From Peptococcaceae bacterium (GTDB taxonomy: Bacteria; Bacillota; Desulfitobacteriia; Desulfitobacteriales; Syntrophobotulaceae): a stretch of 38,594 bases of DNA. The notes under the pieces are model-generated. The model searched no databases and had not been told where the DNA came from. It saw only the letters and a list, made by a program, of their open reading frames with translations. The stretch's first letter is position 1; each line of letters opens with the position of its first letter. Both the position numbers and the translations under genes were made by a program. This document shows, in pieces, positions 6,731-15,216 of this stretch. The stretch spans positions 1 to 38,594 of the forward strand of contig WRII01000024.1 in assembly GCA_009782825.1 (NCBI GenBank), read 5' to 3'.

Positions 6731-8302
6731 TTAAACGACAACATCGAAGATGCGTTTGTCTTCCACCTCTACCCATTGCGCACAGGGCTGCCTGTCCACG
6801 TTTTTGCGAAAATCAAATGTGAGCAGATACCCTATATCAGCGTTCTTGCCGGCCATGTAGCCAAGCAGCTGTTGATACGCTTCTTGCTTATATTTTTCGC
6901 CGTGCCAGATCTTCAGTTCTATGATAAACTGCTCCTTATTATAATCCAACACAATGTCCATCCGGCGCTGATTTCTTGTTTCGCTCTCTATATGGTAAAA
7001 ACCATACCCGTTAATCAACGGACGCAGATAGGACAAAAACAACAGACGCCCATGTCTTTCGAGAAATTCAGCATCTCTTTCGCAGAACATTTCATGGTAG
7101 TGCGCCGCAAACTTTTCCAGGCATAGCTGCATATTAAACCTGCCGTCACAGATAATATCAGACGCGAGAACCCCTTTGATTATCCTTTTCTCTTCACTTG
7201 TCTGCTCTTTGGAGATGAAGTACTCGTAAATGAGTGTTTCAAAGATTCTATTTGATAGGACCACAGCGCCGTTATTGTTTTCTATGATGCCAAAGGTATG
7301 GGCGAGTCCCACAACAGGGTTGCCGAACTTAAAGCTGTAGCTTTCGCCCAGAATGAGAATGCCATAGACAAAGTTATATAAATCTTTGTTATTCTCTAGA
7401 TTCTTATAGATATCGTCAAACAATGTGTTTTCTTCATCAAGCAGTGCTTTTACAGCAGTGTGTACGCCGTCACATGTCCAGTCTTTATGAAGTTCTTCGT
7501 CAATGCACTGACAGATTCTTGACACCAGAAATGGATATCCGTTCGTATAGCTGTGGATCTCCTCAGATATAGCCGCTATATCCATACCTGTGTTGTGGTC
7601 AGTTTCATATTCTGCCAGCATCGTTGCTATTTCATTAGGATTGAACGACATATCAACCTTGAAACTGACAGCTATGTTCCATGGCGAGTTATATAATTTG
7701 CTTTCTTCAGGCGTTGGTGTGTAGCTTCCTTCACTGATCAACTTCAGTTTGATATTTTTGATATCGTAAACCCCGGCCAGTATGACGCTATGAAATGTGT
7801 AATCTTGTTTGTTTTTTCGCGCCAAAAACTTGTCCCGCAGCATGCCAAGAAAATGTATAAAGGTTTGGTTATTACTGGTTTTGTCAACTTCATCAATCAT
7901 CAGCACGACTCTGTTAGCTTTGCACATCCTGGTTATATGATCGCCCAACAACTCGAAGGTGGAGGCATCATTGGTGAGCCATTCTTTTCTGTATGTTTCG
8001 GATACCGATGTGAATTCAAGAGCCTTGGATATTTTTCTCAGAAACATAAGGCAAAAGACCTTCTCTGAAACAAAGCTTTCATCGCTAATGCCCTCAAAAC
8101 TGATCGAGATAACAGTATACTCATCTTTCAGTATGTGCCGAAGACAAGCCAATGTAGTCGTTTTTCCATACTGCCTGGCCCGATTGATTGTGAAATAACA
8201 GCGGGTGTCTACTAATTTTTTAATTTGCTCTATCTTATTCCTTATATCTACCATGTAATCTTCTTCAGGAACACACAACCCGGTGACATTGAAATGACGC
8301 AT
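6731..8302 (-). CDS. AAA-ATPase-like protein with C-terminal PD-(D/E)XK domain (second, divergent type)
   Basis: The protein has 523 residues, with an ATG at 8302 behind an AAGGAGG site. Residues 40-50 (NRARQYGKTTT) form a Walker A of the RxxQ/RxGKTT type and VVLMIDEVDK is the Walker B. The C terminus has RRMDIVLDYN (Asp449) followed by FIIELKI (Glu462, Lys464), a PD-(D/E)XK core. The architecture matches the product of 2137-3762, but the sequences are clearly different, so this is not a recent copy. It is inserted on the opposite strand between two closely related kinase genes and ends 23 bp from the first kinase stop. A role in the kinase pathway is not indicated. Like its relatives it may be a defence or selfish cargo gene. 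Confidence 0.85.
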   Translation of the reverse strand: MRHFNVTGLCVPEEDYMVDIRNKIEQIKKLVDTRCYFTINRARQYGKTTTLACLRHILKDEYTVISISFEGISDESFVSEKVFCLMFLRKISKALEFTSVSETYRKEWLTNDASTFELLGDHITRMCKANRVVLMIDEVDKTSNNQTFIHFLGMLRDKFLARKNKQDYTFHSVILAGVYDIKNIKLKLISEGSYTPTPEESKLYNSPWNIAVSFKVDMSFNPNEIATMLAEYETDHNTGMDIAAISEEIHSYTNGYPFLVSRICQCIDEELHKDWTCDGVHTAVKALLDEENTLFDDIYKNLENNKDLYNFVYGILILGESYSFKFGNPVVGLAHTFGIIENNNGAVVLSNRIFETLIYEYFISKEQTSEEKRIIKGVLASDIICDGRFNMQLCLEKFAAHYHEMFCERDAEFLERHGRLLFLSYLRPLINGYGFYHIESETRNQRRMDIVLDYNKEQFIIELKIWHGEKYKQEAYQQLLGYMAGKNADIGYLLTFDFRKNVDRQPCAQWVEVEDKRIFDVVV

Positions 8303-8491
8303 CGGAGAACCTCCTTTTTATAACACCCTCATCTTAGCATAAATTCGCAAGAACATAAACTGAACAAATCACCACACATAAAATATACATGAAAACGCAA
8401 GTTTATTTGCGGAAAATTGTTGAAATCGATTACGCTTTCAAGAAAATAAGGGCATCGTTTTCCGAGAGGCCTATTATGTCATGAATGATTA

Positions 8492-8556
8492 TGTGGATAA
8501 TCTTGTGGATAATGTGGATAAACTTGCCGTTGTCTCATAAATTTTTAAGTGGATAA
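8492..8556 (-). promoter_or_regulatory. cluster of DnaA-box-like nonamers
   Basis: TGTGGATAA occurs at 8492-8500, 8504-8512 and 8513-8521, with a near match (AGTGGATAA) at 8548-8556. The reverse complement, TTATCCACA, is the consensus DnaA box. Three exact copies in 30 bp on one strand are unlikely by chance alone, although this window is rich in short tandem duplications. The site could bind DnaA for regulation or titration. No dnaA or dnaN gene is nearby, so it is unlikely to be the main origin. Confidence 0.45.
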
Positions 8557-8746
8557 CTTCAAAGACGAATTCCATATACATACAATATATAAGATTTTTG
8601 GATTATTATGGTGTATTTGGTTTGTGTTTGGAGCGAATACGTACCCATTCCTCATATCATCTCCATTATCAATGATCTGCGTGATCTGCGGTGATCTGCG
8701 GGAATCTACGATCTATGACATTCTTCTTTTATAAACTCCTATTTTA

Positions 8747-8755
8747 TGATACAAT
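8747..8755 (+). promoter_or_regulatory. extended -10 promoter upstream of the LRR kinase gene
   Basis: TGATACAAT is an extended -10 (TGn plus TACAAT), of the same design as the argF promoter. The -35 region is weak. It lies 73 bp upstream of the TTG start at 8829 and could drive the kinase-phosphatase-transporter operon. Confidence 0.45.
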
Positions 8756-8828
8756 AAAATGGCTTCGAGCCCTATAAAGACAAGTCATCACGCCGGCACG
8801 ATAAAGAGAGAGAGGGGGGGATAAAGAG

Positions 8829-10679
8829 TTGGCCGACATCAAGACATATGAGCCTCTATGGGGCGCATGGCATGTTGAATCCTTGCTCGGAGAGGGAGGG
8901 TTTGGCAAGGTCTATAAAGTCCGTCGGGAAGAGTTCGGCAAAACCTATTATTCGGCTGTAAAAATCGTCTCGATCCCCCATGATGAGAGTGAAATACGGC
9001 AGATGAAAAGCGAAGGACTTGATGAGGCTTCCATGCACAGTTTTTTATATACCTTTGTCACGGATATCATCTCCGAGATCCATCTGATGAGACAGTTCCG
9101 GGGCAACAGCAATGTTGTCAGCCTGGAAGATCATCAGATAATTGAAAAAACAGACTCCCTCGGCTGGGATATCCTGATCCGCATGGAGTTATTGACAAGC
9201 CTTTCCGACCACGCCATGCAAACACCTCTTACCAAGGCTGACATCGTAAAAGTAGGCATCGATATTTGTCGGGCGTTGGAACTGTGTGCCAAGAGAAACA
9301 CCCTCCATCGTGATATCAAGCCGGACAACATCTTTATCTCCCCCTACGGAGAATACAAACTGGGGGACTTCGGGATTGCCCGCCAGCTTGAGCGCGCCTC
9401 GTCCGCACTCTCTAAAAAAGGCACATACACGTATATGGCGCCGGAGATTTTTCGGGGAGAACAATACGGCCCAAATGTAGACACCTACTCCTTGGGCATC
9501 GTTCTCTATCGTTTCCTGAATCAGAACAGAACCCCGTTTTTACCGGATTTTCCTCAAGCCATCAAGCCTAGCGACCGGGATATGGCGCTGAAGAAACGGA
9601 TGAACGGCGTTCCCATGCCTCTGCTTAAGGGTGTAAGCCATGAACTCAACAATGTGGTACTGAAAGCCTGCGCCCATAACCGTCAAGGACGATTTACCAG
9701 CCCCACAGAAATGCGCGAGGCGCTGGAAAATATAGCGGAGACGCAAAATTACGAGTCGGCAGCCACAGGAATACCTGGGCAGCCCAGCCCCCCCATACTC
9801 AATCAAACCTATGCGATTCCGGGACAGAACCCCAGCTTTCCAACACCCGGCCGGCAATATGCCCCTTCACGTCCAGAACAAAGCTGCAGCCCCTCAGAAC
9901 ACCATTATGTACCTCCCCCGGCGCCGGGAACGATACCTCAGTCACCGGCGCCGGATTTATACGCCAATCCGGCCGTACAGGCGGATAAGCCGCCCCCCAT
10001 GAGTCCGCGCAAAAAGAGTAACCTGCCGCTGATCATTGCCCTAGGTACAACGGCGGCAGTTATCGCGGTCGTAAGCATACTCCTGCTCTATTCCCAGGGT
10101 TCTCCCGGTTCTCCCGGCTCTTCCAGCTCTTCCGACGGAATATACAGCAGCCAAAACATGACGAATGACCAGCTGGCCTCTCTAGTAAGAGACGGAACCA
10201 TACCCGCAACCCTGCACACATTAGACTTATCCAACAACCAAATCAGTGATATCACGCCTCTGAAATCTCTGACGCACCTCACAACACTCAATTTAAATAA
10301 CAATCAAATAAGTGATCTTACATCCCTGGCCGGATTGCTGCAGCTGACAGAACTGCGTTTGGGCGGAAATTCCTTAAGCAGCTCTGCGCTCACGTCTTTA
10401 GAACCCTTGAAGGAGCTGACAAAGCTCTCCATAAACGATAACAACGTGAATGACCTCAAGAACCTGGAGAAATTAACGGCCTTGGAAGAATTGGACATCA
10501 ACAAATTAACCCTCACCACGATCACACCCTTAAAATCATTAAAAAAATTGAAGATGCTCCACGCCTCAGAACTCACGGCAGACGAAGTATCAGAGCTGAA
10601 AGACGCCTTGCCCCAATGTACAATTACCAATTTCAACTTTACCAACGATCCCAAAGCCACTTTAAAAACTGATTCCTAA
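8829..10679 (+). CDS. Ser/Thr protein kinase with transmembrane helix and C-terminal leucine-rich repeats
   Basis: The protein has 616 residues, with a TTG start at 8829 behind a G-rich ribosome site. The kinase domain is complete (GEGGFGKV 21-28, Lys45, Glu83, HRDIKPDN 160-167, DFG 180-182, APE 204-206). A Pro-rich linker (about 325-395) leads to one transmembrane helix (399-421), then a Ser/Gly stretch and about six leucine-rich repeats (462-600) such as LHTLDLSNNQISDITPLKSL, of the 22-residue SDS22/internalin type. The predicted layout is a cytoplasmic kinase with an outside LRR sensor, a bacterial counterpart of a receptor kinase. The start of the protein is nearly the same as that of the kinase at 5046. 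It leads a tight run with the phosphatase gene 26 bp downstream. Confidence 0.93.
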   Translation: MADIKTYEPLWGAWHVESLLGEGGFGKVYKVRREEFGKTYYSAVKIVSIPHDESEIRQMKSEGLDEASMHSFLYTFVTDIISEIHLMRQFRGNSNVVSLEDHQIIEKTDSLGWDILIRMELLTSLSDHAMQTPLTKADIVKVGIDICRALELCAKRNTLHRDIKPDNIFISPYGEYKLGDFGIARQLERASSALSKKGTYTYMAPEIFRGEQYGPNVDTYSLGIVLYRFLNQNRTPFLPDFPQAIKPSDRDMALKKRMNGVPMPLLKGVSHELNNVVLKACAHNRQGRFTSPTEMREALENIAETQNYESAATGIPGQPSPPILNQTYAIPGQNPSFPTPGRQYAPSRPEQSCSPSEHHYVPPPAPGTIPQSPAPDLYANPAVQADKPPPMSPRKKSNLPLIIALGTTAAVIAVVSILLLYSQGSPGSPGSSSSSDGIYSSQNMTNDQLASLVRDGTIPATLHTLDLSNNQISDITPLKSLTHLTTLNLNNNQISDLTSLAGLLQLTELRLGGNSLSSSALTSLEPLKELTKLSINDNNVNDLKNLEKLTALEELDINKLTLTTITPLKSLKKLKMLHASELTADEVSELKDALPQCTITNFNFTNDPKATLKTDS

Positions 10680-10705
10680 ATACATTCCTAAAGGAGAAAA
10701 CACCC

Positions 10706-11494
10706 ATGAAAGTCTCTTTTGCTGCGCGAAGCGATGCCAGCCGTGTACGAGACAATAACGAGGACAACCTATACTGTGCGGGAGTTACCCTCACTCCCAA
10801 GACCCGCAGCGTCCCCCTCACCCTTGACGGCAAAATAAAAACACCCAGTCTTTTCGCCGTATTTGATGGCATGGGCGGCATTGCAGACGGCGAGTTTGCG
10901 TCTTTGACCGCGGCCCAGACCCTGAGTGACCATAACGCGGACATCACCACCGCCTCTTCCCAGGAAGAAATCACGGCCGCTGTACAGCAGTATGTGGCCA
11001 AAACCAATAAACTCCTTTGTGAGGCCATGCGGGAGAAAGCCACCCGTTTAGGCACAACCCTGGCCCTTATCGTCATCAGCGAGACGACAATCATGCCTTA
11101 CAATCTTGGAGACTCCCGCATCTATATCTTTTCCGAAGATACCCTCCGTCAAGTTTCCGTAGATCATACCTTGTCCGCTCAAAAAGTCAAGCTGGGGATC
11201 CTCACCCCAGAGCAGGCCCTCTCCGACCGGGACAGACATACCCTGTCGGTTTACCTCGGTATTTTAGAAGACGAGTTCAGTGTTATGGCCGAAGAATTGC
11301 CGCCGATTCCCAGAAAGCCGGGACAAAGAATACTCCTGTGTTCAGACGGACTCACTGAAACCATGACCGATGCTGAAATTGAGGCTGTGATGAGATCAGC
11401 CAAAACAGTTACCGCAGCCGCTTCCCAACTCCTGGAACTGTCTCTGAAAGACGGCGGCAAAGACAATGTAACCTGCATTGTGGTGGGGACATGA
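10706..11494 (+). CDS. PP2C-family Ser/Thr protein phosphatase
   Basis: The 262-residue soluble phosphatase reverses Ser/Thr phosphorylation using two metal ions. Visible motifs are RVRDNNEDN (13-21), FAVFDGMGG (50-58) with metal ligand Asp54, GDSRIY (135-140), LLCSDGLTE (210-218) and GGKDNVTCIVV (250-260) with Asp253. The ATG at 10706 has an AAAGGAG site. It lies between two kinase genes (26 bp after one, 30 bp before the next), so it is most likely the partner phosphatase of these kinases and of their phosphorylated targets. Confidence 0.95.
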   Translation: MKVSFAARSDASRVRDNNEDNLYCAGVTLTPKTRSVPLTLDGKIKTPSLFAVFDGMGGIADGEFASLTAAQTLSDHNADITTASSQEEITAAVQQYVAKTNKLLCEAMREKATRLGTTLALIVISETTIMPYNLGDSRIYIFSEDTLRQVSVDHTLSAQKVKLGILTPEQALSDRDRHTLSVYLGILEDEFSVMAEELPPIPRKPGQRILLCSDGLTETMTDAEIEAVMRSAKTVTAAASQLLELSLKDGGKDNVTCIVVGT

Positions 11495-11524
11495 AGAATA
11501 TCATCTTTATGATGGGGTGTTAAA

Positions 11525-12472
11525 ATGTCCGATATCAAACAATATGAACCCTTGTGGGGCTCCTGGTACATCGAATCCTTAATCGGCCAGGGCTCCTACG
11601 GCAAAGTCTATAAAGTCCGCCGAAGCGACCTTGGCAGAACCTACTCCTCCGCAGTAAAAATCATCTCTATCCCTTCTGAAGACAACGAAATACGGCAGAT
11701 GCGCAGCGAGGGACTGAATGACGAAACCATACAGCAATGCTTGCAGGTCTCTGTCCGGGATATCGTCCGTGAAATCGATCTGATGAGCGAATTCCGCGGC
11801 AACAGCAATATTGTCAGCTTTGAAGATTATGGCGTCATTGAAAAAAAAGACAGTATCGGCTGGCATATCCTGATCCGCACAGAGCTTTTGCAGCCCCTGC
11901 TTACCCATGTCCGGAAAGCCCCTCTTACCAAGGCCGATGTTGTTAAGCTGGGCATCCATATTTGCCGGGCTTTAGAGCTGTGCGCGCAGAAAAATATTAT
12001 CCATCGGGATGTCAAACCGGACAATATCTTTATTTCCCAGTACGGCGAATACAAGCTGGGGGACTTTGGTATTGCCCGGCACATTGAGAATACCTTGTCC
12101 GGACTGTCCAGAAAAGGCACATCCTCATATATGGCGCCGGAAGTTTTCAAGGGAGAACGTTATGGCCCTAAAGTGGACACATATGCTCTGGGCATCGTCA
12201 TGTACCGTTTTCTAAACCATAACCGGATCCCGTTCATGCCGGACTACCCGCAGTCCTTAGAATCCAAAGACCGGGAACAGGCACGGCATAAGCGCATGAG
12301 GGGCGATCCCATTCCTCCCCTTAAAAACGTCAGTCCCAAGCTGAATGGCGTTGTGCTGAAAGCCTGCGCCCATGACCCGCATAAACGATTTGACAGCGCC
12401 GCAGAAATGCGCCAGGCCTTGGAAGCCTTGGCCAAGAGTGGAAATTACGAACCTTGGAGGCTATTTGGATAG
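11525..12472 (+). CDS. soluble Hanks-type Ser/Thr protein kinase
   Basis: The protein has 315 residues, which is just the catalytic domain: GQGSYGKV (21-28), Lys45, Glu83, HRDVKPDN (160-167), DFG (180-182), APE (204-206). It has no transmembrane helix or sensor tail and ends shortly after the last kinase helix (ALEALAKSGNYEPW). It aligns without gaps to the kinases at 5046 and 8829 but is the most divergent of the three, with Gln and Ser/Tyr changes in the Gly-loop. It could be activated by the membrane kinases or act directly on the FHA transporter encoded 59 bp downstream. Both ideas are inference from gene order. Confidence 0.93.
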   Translation: MSDIKQYEPLWGSWYIESLIGQGSYGKVYKVRRSDLGRTYSSAVKIISIPSEDNEIRQMRSEGLNDETIQQCLQVSVRDIVREIDLMSEFRGNSNIVSFEDYGVIEKKDSIGWHILIRTELLQPLLTHVRKAPLTKADVVKLGIHICRALELCAQKNIIHRDVKPDNIFISQYGEYKLGDFGIARHIENTLSGLSRKGTSSYMAPEVFKGERYGPKVDTYALGIVMYRFLNHNRIPFMPDYPQSLESKDREQARHKRMRGDPIPPLKNVSPKLNGVVLKACAHDPHKRFDSAAEMRQALEALAKSGNYEPWRLFG

Positions 12473-12531
12473 TACGAAGGCGCCTATTCGAACACCGAAT
12501 ATAAAATAAGCAAGAGGGGGACACAATCTCT

Positions 12532-14931
12532 ATGGACAATTACGACAAAACCAGTTATTTCGGACCGGGCTCCGGCCCCGGAAGAGGACCGGGATCTTTC
12601 GGGCCGGGACCGGGACAAGGACCGCCATCACCGGGACAGGGTGACGACTCCTTCGCCATACTGAGTGTCTTTGCCGGCTCCTCAGAGCCTGTAGAGTATG
12701 ACCTGCGCCGGTTTGGCAAAGGCATTATCACCTTTGGGCGGGGAGAAAACAATGATATTGTCATCCGATCCCAGTACGCGTCCAGAAACCATGGTCAGTT
12801 CAGACTTATCAATAATAGATGGCTCATTGAGGACTTGCAGAGCACCAATGGTTTGATTATTGACAACCAAATTATCAAGCAAAAATTTCTTGAAGACGGA
12901 GACTCCGTCAGGATTGACGACATGTCCGGCGCTACCGTGGGAGGAACCCTTTTAGTATTTTCCACCAGTGGCGGCAGTGCAGAATGGAAAACATTACCTC
13001 TTAACGCCGCCGGAGTCGGCGAAATCATTGTCGGTCGCGGCGAAGATTGCCAGATACGCCTTGATCACATCAGCGTATCCCGGCACCACGCAAAAATCGT
13101 GGCCCAGGGCGGCAAGTTTTACCTGATAGACGCCGGCAGCACCAACGGCGTCATAATCAACGGGAAAAAAGCCGAGGGCAAGACCCTGCTCCACGAAAAA
13201 GATCTGATTGTCATCACCAACTCGAAGCTGATTTTTTCCGAACAGAGAATTTCCTACTGCTGTTTCAAAAAAGGAATCAGTCTGGACGCCTTCCAGGTGG
13301 TGAAGCGGGTGGACAAAGGGAAAATCATCTGCAGCGGCGTAGATTTGCATATCCGGCCCGGCGAGATGATCGCTATCGTAGGAGGATCCGGCGCCGGGAA
13401 ATCCACAGTGATGAACTGCCTGAATGGATATACCCAGCCCACCAGCGGCCACGTCTTAGTCAACGGCTTAGATCTTTATGAAAATTTCGATACCATGAAA
13501 AACATCATCGGGTTTGTGCCCCAGTCGGATATTGTATTCGATAACCTGACAGTCTACGATATGCTCCTCTACGCCGCCCAGCTGAGGCTGCCCAAAGACG
13601 TTTCCGCCCCGGAACGCCTGCGCCGCATCGAAGAAGTCATCGCCTTAGTAGAGCTGACAGAACGAAAAACCACTCTGATCAAGCGCTTGAGCGGCGGGCA
13701 GCGGAAGCGGGCCAGCATTGCCGTAGAGCTGCTGTCCGACCCGAACCTGTTCTTTCTCGACGAACCGGCCTCCGGCCTGGATCCCGGAACCGAGCGCAAT
13801 CTGATGGGCACGCTGAAAAACATGTCCGCCGCGGGAAAAACCGTTATTTTCGTCACCCACAGCACACTGAACCTGCATATGTGCGATAAAATTGCCTTCA
13901 TGGGCGCTGGAGGCCATCTGTGCTTCTACGGCTCCTACAACGCGGCTTTAGCCTTTTTCGGGGTGAATGACGTTGTGGACATCTATAATCTGATTACCCG
14001 GGATCCGATCAGATGGCGGGATATGTATGTGGCGATGCAGCAGCGCCCTCAGCCGCCTAATTTTGGACAGACCGCCCAGGCTAAAAAATCTTCGAACAAG
14101 GACTCTGTGAAACAGACTTTCATTTTGATGCAGCGGCATCTTCATATTTTGATGAACGATAAAGTCCGGTTTTTGATCATTATGCTGCAAGCGCCGCTTC
14201 TGGCCCTTCTCATCTCCCTGGTAGCGGATGGCAACCAGTATAAAGCGATAGAGCAGGGGATCCAGACCACACAGGGTCTGCTCTTCTCCGTAGCCTGTGC
14301 GGCCTTTTGGATAGGACTTTCCAACTCCATCCAAGAGATCTGCAAAGAACGCAATATCGTAAAACGCGAATATATGACCGGACAGCGGCTGGGCGTCTAC
14401 ATTACGTCAAAGGTCTTGTATATGAGCCTTCTCTGCGCAGTCCAGTCCTTTGTCTTCGTCTCAATATATGCGGTGCCCAATCTGGTTGGCCTGCCAAGCG
14501 CAAGCGGCGTCATGATGCCCCCCTTTCTGGAAATGCTGATCACAGTTTTTCTGACAGCCTTGGCCGCGTCAGCTACGGGCCTGTTTGTCTCCGCGCTCTT
14601 TAAGAATGCCGACAGAGCCATGAGTGCGGCGCCCCTGCTCCTCATGCCGCAACTGTTGTTTGCTGGATTGATATTCCCGCTGTCCAATGTCGGGCTCAAA
14701 TTCATATCGGTTCTAACCACATGCCGCTGGGCTATGGAAGGATTGGGAGCGACAGCAGACCTCAACGGCCTGTATCCTGACAGCATGGACATCCCGGACC
14801 CCCCGCCTTCTTTTGAGGTCTCCGAGACCCACCAGCTGCAAATCTGGCTCATCCTCGCAGCCTTTGTCGTTGTTTTTGTTACTGCTGCCTGGATTGTGCT
14901 GCAGAGCCTGAATCGGGAGCGCAAAAAGTGA
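12532..14931 (+). CDS. ABC exporter with two N-terminal FHA domains (Rv1747-like)
   Basis: The 799-residue protein begins with a Gly/Pro-rich segment (10-37), followed by FHA domain 1 (about 45-142: GRG, SRNH, STNG at 104-107) and FHA domain 2 (about 160-240: GRG 168-170, SRHH 183-186, STNG 203-206). The ABC ATPase has Walker A GGSGAGKST (284-292), signature LSGGQ (386-390), Walker B LFFLDE (406-411) and H-loop His443. The last third has six membrane segments of the ABC2/ABCG type. FHA domains bind phosphothreonine, so transport is probably gated by the adjacent kinases and phosphatase. Mycobacterial Rv1747, controlled by neighbouring PknF, has the same domain order. The cargo is unknown. Confidence 0.93.
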   Translation: MDNYDKTSYFGPGSGPGRGPGSFGPGPGQGPPSPGQGDDSFAILSVFAGSSEPVEYDLRRFGKGIITFGRGENNDIVIRSQYASRNHGQFRLINNRWLIEDLQSTNGLIIDNQIIKQKFLEDGDSVRIDDMSGATVGGTLLVFSTSGGSAEWKTLPLNAAGVGEIIVGRGEDCQIRLDHISVSRHHAKIVAQGGKFYLIDAGSTNGVIINGKKAEGKTLLHEKDLIVITNSKLIFSEQRISYCCFKKGISLDAFQVVKRVDKGKIICSGVDLHIRPGEMIAIVGGSGAGKSTVMNCLNGYTQPTSGHVLVNGLDLYENFDTMKNIIGFVPQSDIVFDNLTVYDMLLYAAQLRLPKDVSAPERLRRIEEVIALVELTERKTTLIKRLSGGQRKRASIAVELLSDPNLFFLDEPASGLDPGTERNLMGTLKNMSAAGKTVIFVTHSTLNLHMCDKIAFMGAGGHLCFYGSYNAALAFFGVNDVVDIYNLITRDPIRWRDMYVAMQQRPQPPNFGQTAQAKKSSNKDSVKQTFILMQRHLHILMNDKVRFLIIMLQAPLLALLISLVADGNQYKAIEQGIQTTQGLLFSVACAAFWIGLSNSIQEICKERNIVKREYMTGQRLGVYITSKVLYMSLLCAVQSFVFVSIYAVPNLVGLPSASGVMMPPFLEMLITVFLTALAASATGLFVSALFKNADRAMSAAPLLLMPQLLFAGLIFPLSNVGLKFISVLTTCRWAMEGLGATADLNGLYPDSMDIPDPPPSFEVSETHQLQIWLILAAFVVVFVTAAWIVLQSLNRERKK

Positions 14932-15040
14932 GCGCAAGGCATGTCCTTTCCTTTTCATGTCCTTTTATGGCAGTGTTAGTGTTTTTCGCGGGTTTTTTTT
15001 CGCAGGATTTGCACCTCCTCTAAACTCCAAAATCAAGGAA

Positions 15041-15069
15041 TTGCTTTTTTTGCGAAAATTACTTATAAT
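15041..15069 (+). promoter_or_regulatory. sigma-A type promoter of the repeat-containing membrane protein gene
   Basis: TTGCTT (15041-15046) and TATAAT (15064-15069) are separated by 17 bp. The 5' leader is about 140 bp and includes a nine-codon ORF (15140-15169) with a near-perfect AAAGGAG at 15131-15137, which might be a leader peptide or a relic. Confidence 0.6.
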
Positions 15070-15216
15070 TATTTAAGAAAGGTATAAAGAGTCGATTTGC
15101 GGAGTTTCGGTCGCAGCCAAAATCATTTTGAAAGGAGAAATGAGAAGTTCACATCTGTTTGGCACATGAGCACATGACTAAGAAAAATTATTATGAAAAG
15201 GAGATCAGATCATCTT

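Larger units (their letters stand above)
8303..8828. other. 526-bp intergenic region with DnaA-box-like repeats, short tandem repeats and a kinase promoter
   Basis: This AT-rich gap separates the divergent ATPase gene from the second kinase gene. It holds three perfect TGTGGATAA nonamers, three TGATCTGCG repeats (8673-8700) and a promoter-like element; the nonamers and the promoter are described separately. A 61-codon frame at 8549-8734 has no ribosome site and is probably not a gene. Confidence 0.7.

Noticed and set aside
8492-8556. DnaA-box cluster considered as the replication origin
   Set aside because: No dnaA, dnaN, recF or gyr gene is present and no clear AT-rich unwinding array is linked. 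It is kept only as a possible DnaA-binding site.
8549-8734. 61-codon frame in the intergenic region before the LRR kinase
   Set aside because: It runs through short repeats and an AT-rich promoter region and lacks a ribosome site.
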